Below, piece by piece: positions 1 to 8,142 of a DNA stretch of 64,000 bases. Where the stretch lies: positions 16,538-80,537 of the forward strand of contig CAZYEL010000003.1 in the NCBI GenBank assembly GCA_964646415.1, in the 5' to 3' direction. The DNA is from VGJV01 sp964646415 (GTDB lineage: Bacteria; Patescibacteriota; Minisyncoccia; UBA6257; 2-01-FULL-56-20). Both the position numbers and the translations under genes were made by a program. Position 1 is the stretch's first letter; every line of letters begins with the position of its first letter. The notes under the pieces are model-generated. The model ran no database searches. It worked only from the letters and a program-made list of their open reading frames with translations, and was not told the origin of the DNA.

Positions 1-21
1 AGCGAGATTGCCTAATTCCAC

Positions 22-51
22 TATTCGCTCATTCGCGCGAATGAGCGAATA
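22..51. repeat. 30-bp perfect palindrome upstream of the first gene
   Basis: Positions 22-36 are the exact reverse complement of 37-51. The palindrome ends 10 bases before the ATG at 62 and has no T tract. Its TTCGC/GCGAA core resembles the GCGAATAA repeats near 43,908, 45,268 and 58,633. Confidence 0.8.
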
Positions 52-61
52 AGAAACCACA

Positions 62-1873
62 ATGAACTCCGAAACCAGAACCACTTCGACAAGCTCAGTG
101 CAAGCTTGCCAAAACTGTAAACAACCCTTCACAATTGAACCGGAAGATTTTACGTTCTATGAAAAGATAAAAGTTCCGCCACCCACGTGGTGCTGGCGGT
201 GCCGCGCCATACGGCGAATGTCGTTCCGGAACATGACACACCTCTATCCGCGCATATGTGCCGCGACGGGGAAAAAGATCTACACGCTCATGCCGCCAGA
301 GGCACCTATGCCGGTGTATAACTTGGAATACTGGATGAGTGACGCATGGGACCCTCTATCCTACGGACACGACTATGATTTCTCAAGACCGTTTTTCGAG
401 CAGTTCCAAGAACTATATCATCAAGTACCCTACGGAATGATTACTTCAGTAGGGTCAGTAAATAGCGACTACAGTTCTACTATCTGGTCTAAAAATTGCT
501 ATTTGTGCTTTGATGGGGGTTTCGGCGAAGACAGCGCTCATAATGTTACTCTCCAGCGGAGCAAACAATGTTTCGATACCATCAACTGCAAAGTCTGCGA
601 GCTATGCTACTTCTCCATCAATATAAGCAATTCGTACAAAGTGTTCTTTTCCCGGAACTGCAGCTCATGCAGCGAAGTATGGTTTAGTCAGGACTGCATA
701 GGTTGCACAAATTGTTTTGGCTGTACGGGATTACGCAACAAAAGTTATTTCATATTCAACGAACCTCACACCAAAGAGACCTACAAAAGAAAACTGGAGG
801 AACTAGGAATAAATTCATGGTCAGGAATTGAGATTTTAAAGCGGCGAGTTATGGAAGTTTGGCGAAAGTATCCGGTGAAATATATGCACAGCGTACAAGC
901 GAAAGGGTGTACCGGTGACTACCTCTTTCATGCCAGCGAACTGCGCAACTGTTTCTTTGCTGACGGCGCACAAAACTGCGCACACTCTCAAAGCATCATT
1001 TATAGTCCGATAAAAGATTGCATGGACATCACTTCTTCGGGTGTCACTATAGAATTGTGCTATGAAACGTGCTGCTCGGGGGCAGACCTTTCAAAGGTTT
1101 TCTTTTGTATGGAAGTTAATTCCGTCACCAACTCGCAGTATTCAATGGCGTGCAGCAACAGCAATAATTTGTTCGGATGTGTCGGGGTTCGAAAGAAAAA
1201 CTACTGCGTCTTGAACAAGCAATATTCGAAAGAAGAATACAACGCACTTGTTTCCAAAATCATCGAGCATATGGACAAAATGCCATACGTGGATGCGAAG
1301 GGGCGCGTGTATAAATATGGCGAATTTTTCCCGCCAGAGATGAGCCCCTTTGGATACAACATCACACAGGGACAGGAATATTTCCCAATGACGCAACAAG
1401 AAGCGGAAGCGCAGGGACTTAAATGGCGAGAACCGGAGAAAAAATCATATACCACAACAAAGACATCAAAAGATTTGCCGGACACCATCGGCGAAGTGGG
1501 AGATGAAATAACAAGCGAAGTAATTCAATGTGCGCACGATGAGAAAGGGAATCACCCGTTTGATTGCGCACCAAGCTGTTCCACCGCGTTCCGTATCATT
1601 CCTCAGGAAATCCAATTTTACCGACAAATGAAATTGCCGATCCCCCGACTTTGCTTCCACTGCCGCCACTTTGAGCGGGTCGCATGGCGAAATAAACCAG
1701 CACTGTATTCCCGGAAGTGCGCATGCGCGGGAACAAAATCAGGAGAATACCAAAACGGAGTTCTGCACTTCCACGGCGACAAACCCTGCCCGAATGAGTT
1801 CGAAACCTCGTTCGCATCGGATAGAGCAGAAATAGTATATTGCGAACAATGTTACAACTCAGAAATCGCGTAG
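62..1873 (+). CDS. Cys-rich zinc-ribbon-like protein, CPR family, paralogue 1
   Basis: This 603-residue protein has no recognised function. It begins with a CxxC...CxxC zinc-ribbon-like block carrying PEDFTFYEKIKVPPP (about residues 15-60). A related block with FYRQMKLPIPRLC recurs near 525-560, so the ends look like an internal duplication. Between them are many Cys pairs and CxxCxGC motifs, with a CVGxRxKNYCVLNxQYSKEEY stretch near 380-400. No signal peptide or membrane segment is visible, which fits a cytoplasmic metal- or nucleic-acid-binding role, but that is inference. A full-length paralogue lies at 30,146-31,954 and a decayed 3' fragment follows at once. Residues near the N terminus (TSTSS) are encoded by a dispersed palindromic repeat at 82-100. 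I recall similar CPR proteins mislabelled CaiB/BaiF family; nothing here supports that label. Confidence 0.85.
   Translation: MNSETRTTSTSSVQACQNCKQPFTIEPEDFTFYEKIKVPPPTWCWRCRAIRRMSFRNMTHLYPRICAATGKKIYTLMPPEAPMPVYNLEYWMSDAWDPLSYGHDYDFSRPFFEQFQELYHQVPYGMITSVGSVNSDYSSTIWSKNCYLCFDGGFGEDSAHNVTLQRSKQCFDTINCKVCELCYFSINISNSYKVFFSRNCSSCSEVWFSQDCIGCTNCFGCTGLRNKSYFIFNEPHTKETYKRKLEELGINSWSGIEILKRRVMEVWRKYPVKYMHSVQAKGCTGDYLFHASELRNCFFADGAQNCAHSQSIIYSPIKDCMDITSSGVTIELCYETCCSGADLSKVFFCMEVNSVTNSQYSMACSNSNNLFGCVGVRKKNYCVLNKQYSKEEYNALVSKIIEHMDKMPYVDAKGRVYKYGEFFPPEMSPFGYNITQGQEYFPMTQQEAEAQGLKWREPEKKSYTTTKTSKDLPDTIGEVGDEITSEVIQCAHDEKGNHPFDCAPSCSTAFRIIPQEIQFYRQMKLPIPRLCFHCRHFERVAWRNKPALYSRKCACAGTKSGEYQNGVLHFHGDKPCPNEFETSFASDRAEIVYCEQCYNSEIA
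82..100. repeat. TGAGCTTGTCGAA-type palindromic repeat inside a gene
   Basis: CACTTCGACAAGCTCAGTG is an imperfect palindrome related to copies at 2591-2620, 57,817-57,835 and 58,684-58,704. Here it is read in frame as TSTSS near the N terminus of the Cys-rich protein. Confidence 0.7.
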
Positions 1874-1888
1874 GAGATTGCCTGCCCC

Positions 1889-1923
1889 GCGTAGAGCGGC
1901 GTGGCCGCCACGCGGCTTTACGC
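1889..1923. repeat. Inverted repeat (hairpin) between gene and decayed copy
   Basis: Arms 1889-1905 and 1907-1923 pair at 15 of 17 positions with a one-base loop. There is no following T tract, so it is probably a palindromic repeat rather than an intrinsic terminator. Confidence 0.65.
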
Positions 1924-2016
1924 CGTGATGAGCGACCGTGTCCCGTGCGAAGTTTTACGGGAAGCGAATTTTACGGGGTGTACTGCGAGGCTTGTTATAA
2001 CGCGGAGATAGCGTAA
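1924..2016 (+). pseudogene. Decayed 3' end of a third Cys-rich zinc-ribbon gene
   Basis: The frame ending at the TAA at 2014-2016 reads RPCPVRSF... and finishes VYCEACYNAEIA. This matches the C-termini of the two full-length paralogues (VYCEQCYNSEIA and VYCEACYQAEVA) and keeps the upstream CP motif. No start codon or body of the gene remains. It is best explained as the tail of a tandem duplicate, separated from the intact gene by the hairpin at 1889-1923. Confidence 0.7.
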
Positions 2017-2158
2017 CAATTTCTCTCCTCTCCACTATTTCATCTGTTTTATTTCTAGCTCGCGTTTCGCAGTTTCAAACTTTGCCACAAAATGATCAAA
2101 GAATCATTCATAAAAGAAATGTAACTTCTCCCCTGCGCGTTCCCCAACAACACGCCGT

Positions 2159-2248
2159 CATATCTCTTGCGGGGCTTCTCGCAGCGCGGCGGCGCGAGAG
2201 TGAGCGCTGCGGCAGCCCGCCGCAGACAGTGTCCCCGCAAGAGATATG
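2159..2248. repeat. Large structured inverted repeat upstream of the riboswitch promoter
   Basis: Arms 2159-2174 and 2233-2248 are perfect 16-base reverse complements. Inside them is a second stem, 2180-2187 with 2204-2211, in a very GC-rich core. No reading frame is convincing. It could be a structured RNA, a transcription boundary or a small non-autonomous repeat. It ends 12 bases before the -35 box at 2261. The rest of 2017-2158 shows nothing else I can support. Confidence 0.75.
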
Positions 2249-2260
2249 CACAAGTGAATC

Positions 2261-2288
2261 TTGACACCCCTCCCCTCCGGCGTACGAT
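2261..2288 (+). promoter_or_regulatory. Sigma-70-type promoter of the cobalamin riboswitch transcript
   Basis: TTGACA at 2261-2266 and TACGAT at 2283-2288 are 16 bases apart and lie directly before the aptamer. The -35 box is perfect; the -10 box is moderate, with an alternative GACAAT one step downstream. Confidence 0.6.
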
Positions 2289-2292
2289 GACA

Positions 2293-2505
2293 ATACAAGT
2301 TGCGTAGTTGCGAAAGTATGCAACTCATTAAAAATTAGCAGTGAGTCCAGAGAAACCCGCCGTCGCATAAAGCTATGGCGTGGTAACAGGGGAAGCGGGT
2401 GTAAATCCCGCACAGTGCCGCTACGGTGAAGCCCGCCTACGTTCATAAAGAACTTCGGCGAGGCGCAGTCCGAATACCAACCTCTGGAAAGTTCGTGTTT
2501 GCTTC
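2293..2505 (+). promoter_or_regulatory. Cobalamin riboswitch aptamer
   Basis: The leader carries the conserved cobalamin-aptamer core in order. GGGGAAGCGGGTGTAAATCC starts near 2389 and is followed by CCGCACAGTGCCGCTACGGTGA, matching the family pattern GGGAA-GGTG-AATCC-CCCGC-ACTGTGA. A later AGTCCGAATACCAACC (near 2467-2482) corresponds to the AGxCAGAAxACCxGCC box. A closing pair is visible between CCAGAG (about 2347) and CTCTGG (about 2482). It should sense adenosyl- or another cobalamin and control the secreted protein downstream. Exact ends are approximate. An Rfam cobalamin covariance-model search would settle it. Confidence 0.9.
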
Positions 2506-2510
2506 TCGGT

Positions 2511-2576
2511 GCAAGAGGCAACTGATACTCGTCCCATCAGGTTTTCTCTTGCCGCGTGCAAGAGTTTTTTGTTTTT
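2511..2576 (+). terminator. Riboswitch expression platform: intrinsic terminator with competing antiterminator
   Basis: CTCTTGC at 2546-2552 pairs with GCAAGAG at 2558-2564, followed by T6-G-T5 (2565-2576), which is an intrinsic terminator. An identical GCAAGAG lies upstream at 2511-2517 and can pair with the same CTCTTGC, which would disrupt the terminator. This is the geometry of a transcription-attenuating OFF switch. A further hairpin, CTGAT/ATCAG at 2522-2540, lies between. Confidence 0.85.
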
Positions 2577-2590
2577 CGTGTGCGAAAAAC

Positions 2591-2620
2591 ACCCTGAGCA
2601 AGCGAAGCGTGTCGAAGGGT
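2591..2620. repeat. CCCTGAG...CGAAGGG palindromic repeat in the leader
   Basis: ACCCTGAGC and GTCGAAGGGT form a member of the dispersed TGAGCTTGTCGAA family, here with a longer centre. It lies between the riboswitch terminator and the chosen start codon at 2635. Confidence 0.65.
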
Positions 2621-2634
2621 ATACCTCTACTTTT

Positions 2635-4494
2635 ATGTCTAAAAAATATATCGAAGTGCTCGTGGGTTTCGCGGTCGTAAGCGGTTTGTTTTTTAATGCG
2701 GGAGTCTCGCGGGGCGATACGAACGCCTCAATCGCCTACTTGAAGTCGAAACCGCTCACGGCGTGGACGATTATGGCGCTCGTCGCGGCGGGAGAGTCGC
2801 CCTCGCTTGAGACGCTCAAAACCGTCACGAGCGATAAGGCAATCGACTTTGAGGCGCCCATCTTGGCACTCACCGCCGCAGGCAAAGACCCCCGGAACTT
2901 CGGGAGCGTTGACCTCGTCGCAAAACTCAAAAGTTTCTCCGACGGTGCGCAGCTCGGCGACGCGACCATTTTGAATGACGACGTCTTCGGCATCCTGGCG
3001 CTTCTCTCCGCGGGCGAATCGCGCGAGAGCACGGCTGTTTCGAGTACGCTCCGCTTCGTAAAAGCCCGCCAGAACGGCGACGGCGGATGGGGCTACGCCG
3101 TGGGCGGCACGAGCGACACAAACACGACCGCCGCGGCAGTGATGGCACTCCGCGCGGCGGAAGTGCCCGCGAACGACGCCTCCCTCACGAAGGCAATCGA
3201 CTACCTCAAAGCCGCGCAAAATGGCGACGGCGGATTCCCCTACGACCCCAAGAGCGCGTGGGGCACAGACTCCGACGCCTCCTCGGACGCGTGGAGCATC
3301 ATGGCAATCAAAAGCGCGGGGCAGGACCCCGCAGCGTGGCAAAAAGACGGGAAGTCGCCTGCGAATCACCTCCAAACCCTCCGAGCCGAAAGCGGCGCAT
3401 TCACGTACCAGCCGGGCGCGGGCGAAGACGCGTTTACCCCCACGACGACCTCCTACGCGGTGATTGCGCTCGCCAACAAGTTTTTCCCGCTCCGCGTCAT
3501 CTCCCCCGCCGCACCGGTACCCGTCCATTATTCCTACCGCATTGAGGGCGCGACTCAAGAACTCTGCGCGGGAGAAGCAGACGGAGTGAATGCAATCGAA
3601 TCGGTTAAGTCAGCCGCGGCCGCATGCGGAATCACCTATCACATACAAGAATCTTCTCTCGGCTCTTACGTGGATGAAATAGCAACAGAAAAAGCCGCCG
3701 GGTCCAAGGGATGGCTTTATTTTATAAATAACGAGCTCGCAAGCGTTGGAGCGGACGCATACCGATTAAAATCCGCGGATGAAATACTTTGGTATTTTGG
3801 AGAATATGGCGCTCTGCCCACGCGCATTACACTCGCGACAACCACAATAGCCGGAGGATCAAACGCCGAAGGGACCGTTGAGTCATACAAAAACGGCGCG
3901 TGGAGCGCGCTTCAGGAAGCTGTGGTTAAATCAGGGCATTCAAGCACAACGACCGGAAGCGACGGAAAATTCTCTCTCTCCTTAAATCCCGGGATTCGCA
4001 AAATTTATGCCGAAAAAACCGGATTTGTAAGAGGCGCGGAGATTAAAGTAACTGTCGGGTCGCTCTCAAGCACAACGCTCGATCTTGAAGTGGACATTCC
4101 CGCATCCACCTCCACGAACTCCGGATCCGGCGGGGGCGGAAATGGAGGCGGGGGCGGAAATCCGGCATCGGGAGAAGTTTCATTCGTAGTCGAAACCGGC
4201 ACATCGGCAAAATCATTGGACTTCGGGAAATTGGATAAGGGAAAACAGCAAAAGAAAAAAATCACGTTGCAAAACAAAGGGCAAGGCACGCTTTCAATAG
4301 AAAGCGCGGTAACCGGAGACGATCTGTTCAAAAGTTATCTTCTCTTAGACGGGAAAACATGGCGGCTTTTCCAAAACTCTGTTACTGCCGGAGCATCTAT
4401 CACGCCCGAAGTGAGAATAGACATTCCTCAAAATTATTCCGGATCCGGCGTTAAAAAGGGCGCGCTTACGTTTTGGGCAACTCAAATTCAATAA
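2635..4494 (+). CDS. Secreted transcobalamin/intrinsic-factor-like protein (alpha-toroid plus DUF4430)
   Basis: I start this at 2635, giving 619 residues and a signal peptide (MSKKYIEVLVGFAVV...). The longer frame from 2509 would be translated from the riboswitch terminator and a repeat. Residues ~30-290 are alpha-helical repeats of the prenyltransferase/squalene-cyclase toroid type (QNGDGGW, QNGDGGF). Residues ~300-395 match DUF4430, the transcobalamin C-terminal-like fold (GWLYFINNELASVGADAYRL). A carboxypeptidase-regulatory-like beta domain, a Gly-rich linker near 497-510 and an Ig-like domain follow. Toroid plus DUF4430 is the architecture of animal cobalamin carriers, and the gene sits behind a cobalamin riboswitch. 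I infer that it captures B12 or related corrinoids outside the cell. The next gene starts one base after its stop. Confidence 0.85.
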   Translation: MSKKYIEVLVGFAVVSGLFFNAGVSRGDTNASIAYLKSKPLTAWTIMALVAAGESPSLETLKTVTSDKAIDFEAPILALTAAGKDPRNFGSVDLVAKLKSFSDGAQLGDATILNDDVFGILALLSAGESRESTAVSSTLRFVKARQNGDGGWGYAVGGTSDTNTTAAAVMALRAAEVPANDASLTKAIDYLKAAQNGDGGFPYDPKSAWGTDSDASSDAWSIMAIKSAGQDPAAWQKDGKSPANHLQTLRAESGAFTYQPGAGEDAFTPTTTSYAVIALANKFFPLRVISPAAPVPVHYSYRIEGATQELCAGEADGVNAIESVKSAAAACGITYHIQESSLGSYVDEIATEKAAGSKGWLYFINNELASVGADAYRLKSADEILWYFGEYGALPTRITLATTTIAGGSNAEGTVESYKNGAWSALQEAVVKSGHSSTTTGSDGKFSLSLNPGIRKIYAEKTGFVRGAEIKVTVGSLSSTTLDLEVDIPASTSTNSGSGGGGNGGGGGNPASGEVSFVVETGTSAKSLDFGKLDKGKQQKKKITLQNKGQGTLSIESAVTGDDLFKSYLLLDGKTWRLFQNSVTAGASITPEVRIDIPQNYSGSGVKKGALTFWATQIQ

Positions 4495-4495
4495 A

Positions 4496-5086
4496 ATGGC
4501 TTTTCTCAAGCGGAGAAATCCCCGAGGCTTAGCCTCCGTGGAGGCTAAGCCTCGGTGGCGAGTCCTGATTTTTATCGCGTTTTCATTCACGCTTTCCGTT
4601 CCAGCATTCACTCACGCGTACTCAATCGGCATAGCAGTGGAACCGTCCGAACTCGCAATTAGTGTTAGAGAAAACAGTGAAACAACAGCGGAATTTCGCG
4701 TAAAGAATCCCTCGCGCGAAGTCGCGATCTTTGAAGTCTATCCGGAAAACTTCGAAAATTCGGTCGTTCCAATACCCGGACGCTTCACCCTCGAAAGCTC
4801 CGAAGAAAGGAAAGTAACGATCAAAATATTGAAGGGTCAAACAGGCGCGTTTGTGACAAACATAGCAATAGTCGCGAGACCCATAAGCGACCCCATAATC
4901 GGAGTCGGATCGGGCATTAAAATACCGCTCCGCGTATCAATAAAAGAAACACCAAAAAACGGCCTGCTTGCCATGGCAAGCGAAACGGCGTTGCCGGCCA
5001 TAGGAATAGCAATCGCCGCCGCTTTATTAGGCAGTGCGGTTACAATATTTTTGAACCGCAGAAAAACTTCCGCCAAACTGCCGTAA
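4496..5086 (+). CDS. Secreted Ig-like protein with C-terminal membrane anchor
   Basis: This 196-residue protein starts one base after the transcobalamin-like gene and is almost certainly co-transcribed with it. A hydrophobic export signal lies near residues 22-40 (WRVLIFIAFSF...). One beta-rich domain resembling bacterial Ig/NEW3 domains follows, then a C-terminal transmembrane helix near 168-188 and a basic tail. It may anchor or present the partner protein at the surface, which is inference from context. Residues 10-20 (RGLASVEAKPR) are encoded by a perfect palindromic repeat at 4522-4555, so the true start could lie downstream of it. It converges on the protease gene with 5 bases between the two ends. 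Confidence 0.75.
   Translation: MAFLKRRNPRGLASVEAKPRWRVLIFIAFSFTLSVPAFTHAYSIGIAVEPSELAISVRENSETTAEFRVKNPSREVAIFEVYPENFENSVVPIPGRFTLESSEERKVTIKILKGQTGAFVTNIAIVARPISDPIIGVGSGIKIPLRVSIKETPKNGLLAMASETALPAIGIAIAAALLGSAVTIFLNRRKTSAKLP
4522..4555. repeat. 34-bp near-perfect palindrome inside a coding region
   Basis: Arms 4522-4537 and 4540-4555 are perfect 16-base reverse complements around a GT centre. It is read in frame as RGLASVEAKPR just before the export signal of the anchored protein. Confidence 0.85.
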
Positions 5087-5091
5087 AATTT

Positions 5092-8082
5092 TTAACACGG
5101 CCCCAGTCCCCGTTCGCACTTAATCGCGTTGATTTTGTCGCGCAAAGACCGGATTTGCTCTTCTAATTTTTTAATCGTAGCGATAAGAAAATCAATCGTC
5201 TTTTTAGAATCCACTTTAACAACCGCGCTCTTCACATTAGATCCTCCGGGCCCCGTGCACGTGAGTGAAAAAGAAGTGTTTGCTGTTATGTTCGTTATAA
5301 CTTCTTTGCCGGTCGAAGAAACATTCCGGCCAGACCACCCTCCAGATTTCGCGCAATCTGACGCATCTTTCGCAACCCATGAAATAGTGCTGGAACCGCT
5401 GGAAAATGTAGATGCGGGATGCGCGGATATTGATATATTTGGCGGAGGAAGTTGCAACGAAAAATGGCTTGACGTCGCAGAAACATTTTTATCGCCCGCA
5501 AGCGAGACTCGAATGTAATATGAACTGCCCGGGAGTATATCAGAGGCAGAAGGAATTCTAACAAATTCCTCTCCGTCGTTTGTGCTTGTGGCAAGCGGAA
5601 TAGCGTTCTGCGTGCCTAATAAATCAATCTGCATCAGCGATGATGTGCTCGAGATCCCCTGCGTCTGCCAGCGAACCGGAATTGCTCCATCAGATCTAAA
5701 AGTCTCGCCGCCGGACGGAGAAGACACGGAAATCAGAGGATTAACAACATCAGCAATCGTAAATGGATCGCTTATATCATAAAAATCTTTATAAGAAACC
5801 TTCAAATAATATTTCCCTGGAACAAACGAAACAGACACCGGCTCATCCCCGTCATTTAATGTTTGAAAAGAATCGAGTGAAAATAATGAATCACCGGATC
5901 CAACCAATACATCTATCGAAACCAATTCATCTCTCGGAATATTAAGTGTCTGCCATATTAATTTGATTAAACTATTTTTCTGAATAATATCACCTTCCTT
6001 AGGAGATAAAATTTTGATCGGGAATTGAACAGTCGAAAACTTTTCCGAATATAATTCGCTATCTTTATTTGAAACTCTAAATACATACCTATAATATCCT
6101 AAAGGATGTTCGGGGATATTTATTACGCCTCTGAAAAATCCTGATTCTTCTTTATCCAACTCCAAAGCATTAGGACTAACACTGTAACTCCACTTATCCG
6201 GCAAAACCATACTTGGGAAAAACTCAGTTTTGCCACACGCAGGAGAATTATTGCCTTGAACTCCAGCAGTAAATTTGCGAGGATTGAAACGATCGATTTC
6301 AAAGCTAATTACTGGTGACCGCTTAAAACAAACCGGCTCGCCAATATCGACCTCAAAAGATAGAATATTTTCCTCAATTGATAATATGGGACCAATCCTA
6401 ATATTCTCAACTTCATCAACAAAAACAGCATTTTTCGATCTAGATAGCATCGCCGAGTTCTTGGCATCTTCATACCATTCGAGGGTAGAGGGGCTAGCAT
6501 CAATAAGCTGTGAAATATAGGTGTTTGATTTTATAATATTGATAAGTAATCCGTTTTGGTTCAATCGGGATTCTTCATTGTCAAGCTGCCTATCAAAACC
6601 AACAGCTTTCCTCCATTCGATATAATATTGCACATCTCTGCCGCGAGGTTTTATTTTCATATACGCGACACCAGAATCCGCCTCTAAAGTATTTATCGCA
6701 TATGTGCCAGAATTTTCTATTGTCAACATCCGCTTCGGATCTAACCAATCAAGACGCTCCTTATAAATTGCGTTAAAATGGAGCGAAAACGATCCGTAAC
6801 CCATCACGTCAAAAGGATTTCCATACTCCTTATTGATGCAAGAACCATATCTAGACTCATCACCGCAATCCAATCCATTTGCATGGTAAAGCCCTAAACT
6901 ATGACCAAGCTCATGAGACAACGCATCATCGAAATATGTCCAAATACCTCGATTTATATCTATCCTAGAGAATACAGACGAGACAGAAATACGCTGCGTC
7001 ATTCCATTGTATTTATAATCTATTTCTCCAACCGTTGAACATCCCCCACCACGGTCTTGCCTGGCTGGATTTACTACAACAAGAAATCTTCTAATATTCG
7101 AAAAAACAAATTCATTTTCTTCCGCAATTTTCAAAGCTTCATCACCTATCATGCCGCATCTTACGTTTTCATCTTTTTTTTGTAAGGTAAACCAGCCATA
7201 CACGTCGCCCGCAAACCAAGTTTTTCCATATGATTGCTCCTTGTAAAAAGCGTTCATAGGGCCGTTGAAGATCAACTCTTTCGCCTGCTCTTTCGTAAAT
7301 GGAGGAGTGCCTGAATCCTGGAAATTCACAAGAAGCACTAGTGTTTTTTGTTCTCCTAAAGCATCCAGTTTAGGCGCATCATATATTTTAAAATTCGCGG
7401 CCTTCGTGTTTGCCGCAAAAATATCTTTAATCTTGAATCCGACTGCGTTAATCTTTGCGCCGGAGATGGTCGAAATTTGCCCTGTCGGATAAAAAGAAAG
7501 GCGGGTATTGCCTTGCCTTATGTAGTATTCGTATTTCGAATCCTCGGGTTTCTCAAAATCATCTACATGAAAGACCTCTATTATTCCGGCGCGTATCGTA
7601 GCCTGCTGTTCAGCATACTTAATCAAAGCTTGCGGAAGTTTGGCTCGAAATTTCGTGACCGCCGCGATTTTAAGAAACAAGTCGGGATTTTCTTTTGCCA
7701 ACTTCATCATTACATCCAAGCGGAGTTTCAAAGCAGATTCGAGATCCCTTGTAATAGCTTGTACATTAACGGATGCGCCTGGCGATTTAGGCGAAATAGA
7801 ACCCAAACGGTTCAAAAAAATTGAAATTGATTTATCCAGTTTCGCCGCCTCGGACGCATCAAAACTTCCATCCAAAGGAATAGGAGCTGGAGAAAGCAAA
7901 GATGGACTATTAGAATATATGCCAGATATCGCTGCGGATTGCGAGCCCAATCCACCCTTTAGAGACAAAATAGAATTTCGGAGCCAACTAAAAACACCTT
8001 CCGATCCGGACTGGCCTGGCGTACCAGCCGCAACAATGGAAAGAAAAAGCAGAAAAACCAGCAAACGCCCCGTTTTACTCAT
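5092..8082 (-). CDS. Large secreted metzincin-type zinc metalloprotease
   Basis: The 996-residue product begins with a signal peptide (TGRLLVFLLFLSIVAAG). Near residue 388 it has the extended zinc motif HELGHSLGLYH, followed by a Met-turn-like DVMGYG. This marks a metzincin-clan protease, closest in feel to gametolysin-like M11 enzymes. The C-terminal third holds at least two Ig/fibronectin-like domains (SPKEGDIIQ..., SPSGGETF...) and a last Cys-containing beta domain. It ends in a short coiled coil (about 960-985) with two Cys, a common ending of CPR exported proteins. It is probably cell-surface or released and degrades host or environmental protein; the substrate is unknown. It is monocistronic and convergent with the B12-binding pair. 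Confidence 0.85.
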   Translation of the reverse strand: MSKTGRLLVFLLFLSIVAAGTPGQSGSEGVFSWLRNSILSLKGGLGSQSAAISGIYSNSPSLLSPAPIPLDGSFDASEAAKLDKSISIFLNRLGSISPKSPGASVNVQAITRDLESALKLRLDVMMKLAKENPDLFLKIAAVTKFRAKLPQALIKYAEQQATIRAGIIEVFHVDDFEKPEDSKYEYYIRQGNTRLSFYPTGQISTISGAKINAVGFKIKDIFAANTKAANFKIYDAPKLDALGEQKTLVLLVNFQDSGTPPFTKEQAKELIFNGPMNAFYKEQSYGKTWFAGDVYGWFTLQKKDENVRCGMIGDEALKIAEENEFVFSNIRRFLVVVNPARQDRGGGCSTVGEIDYKYNGMTQRISVSSVFSRIDINRGIWTYFDDALSHELGHSLGLYHANGLDCGDESRYGSCINKEYGNPFDVMGYGSFSLHFNAIYKERLDWLDPKRMLTIENSGTYAINTLEADSGVAYMKIKPRGRDVQYYIEWRKAVGFDRQLDNEESRLNQNGLLINIIKSNTYISQLIDASPSTLEWYEDAKNSAMLSRSKNAVFVDEVENIRIGPILSIEENILSFEVDIGEPVCFKRSPVISFEIDRFNPRKFTAGVQGNNSPACGKTEFFPSMVLPDKWSYSVSPNALELDKEESGFFRGVINIPEHPLGYYRYVFRVSNKDSELYSEKFSTVQFPIKILSPKEGDIIQKNSLIKLIWQTLNIPRDELVSIDVLVGSGDSLFSLDSFQTLNDGDEPVSVSFVPGKYYLKVSYKDFYDISDPFTIADVVNPLISVSSPSGGETFRSDGAIPVRWQTQGISSTSSLMQIDLLGTQNAIPLATSTNDGEEFVRIPSASDILPGSSYYIRVSLAGDKNVSATSSHFSLQLPPPNISISAHPASTFSSGSSTISWVAKDASDCAKSGGWSGRNVSSTGKEVITNITANTSFSLTCTGPGGSNVKSAVVKVDSKKTIDFLIATIKKLEEQIRSLRDKINAIKCERGLGPC

Positions 8083-8095
8083 TTACTATGCATAA

Positions 8096-8104
8096 ATTAT
8101 ATCA
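8096..8104 (-). promoter_or_regulatory. Extended -10 promoter of the metalloprotease gene
   Basis: On the minus strand the sequence reads TGATATAAT, a consensus extended -10 box. It ends 13 bases before the ATG at 8082, implying a very short leader. No convincing -35 box is seen. Confidence 0.55.
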
Positions 8105-8142
8105 CAACTCGATTTTCCGATGATATGCATGAGAAAAACACA

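Noticed and set aside
2509..2634. N-terminal extension of the transcobalamin-like protein (42 codons)
   Set aside because: It would be translated from the riboswitch terminator and a palindromic repeat, and it would bury the signal peptide that begins at 2635.
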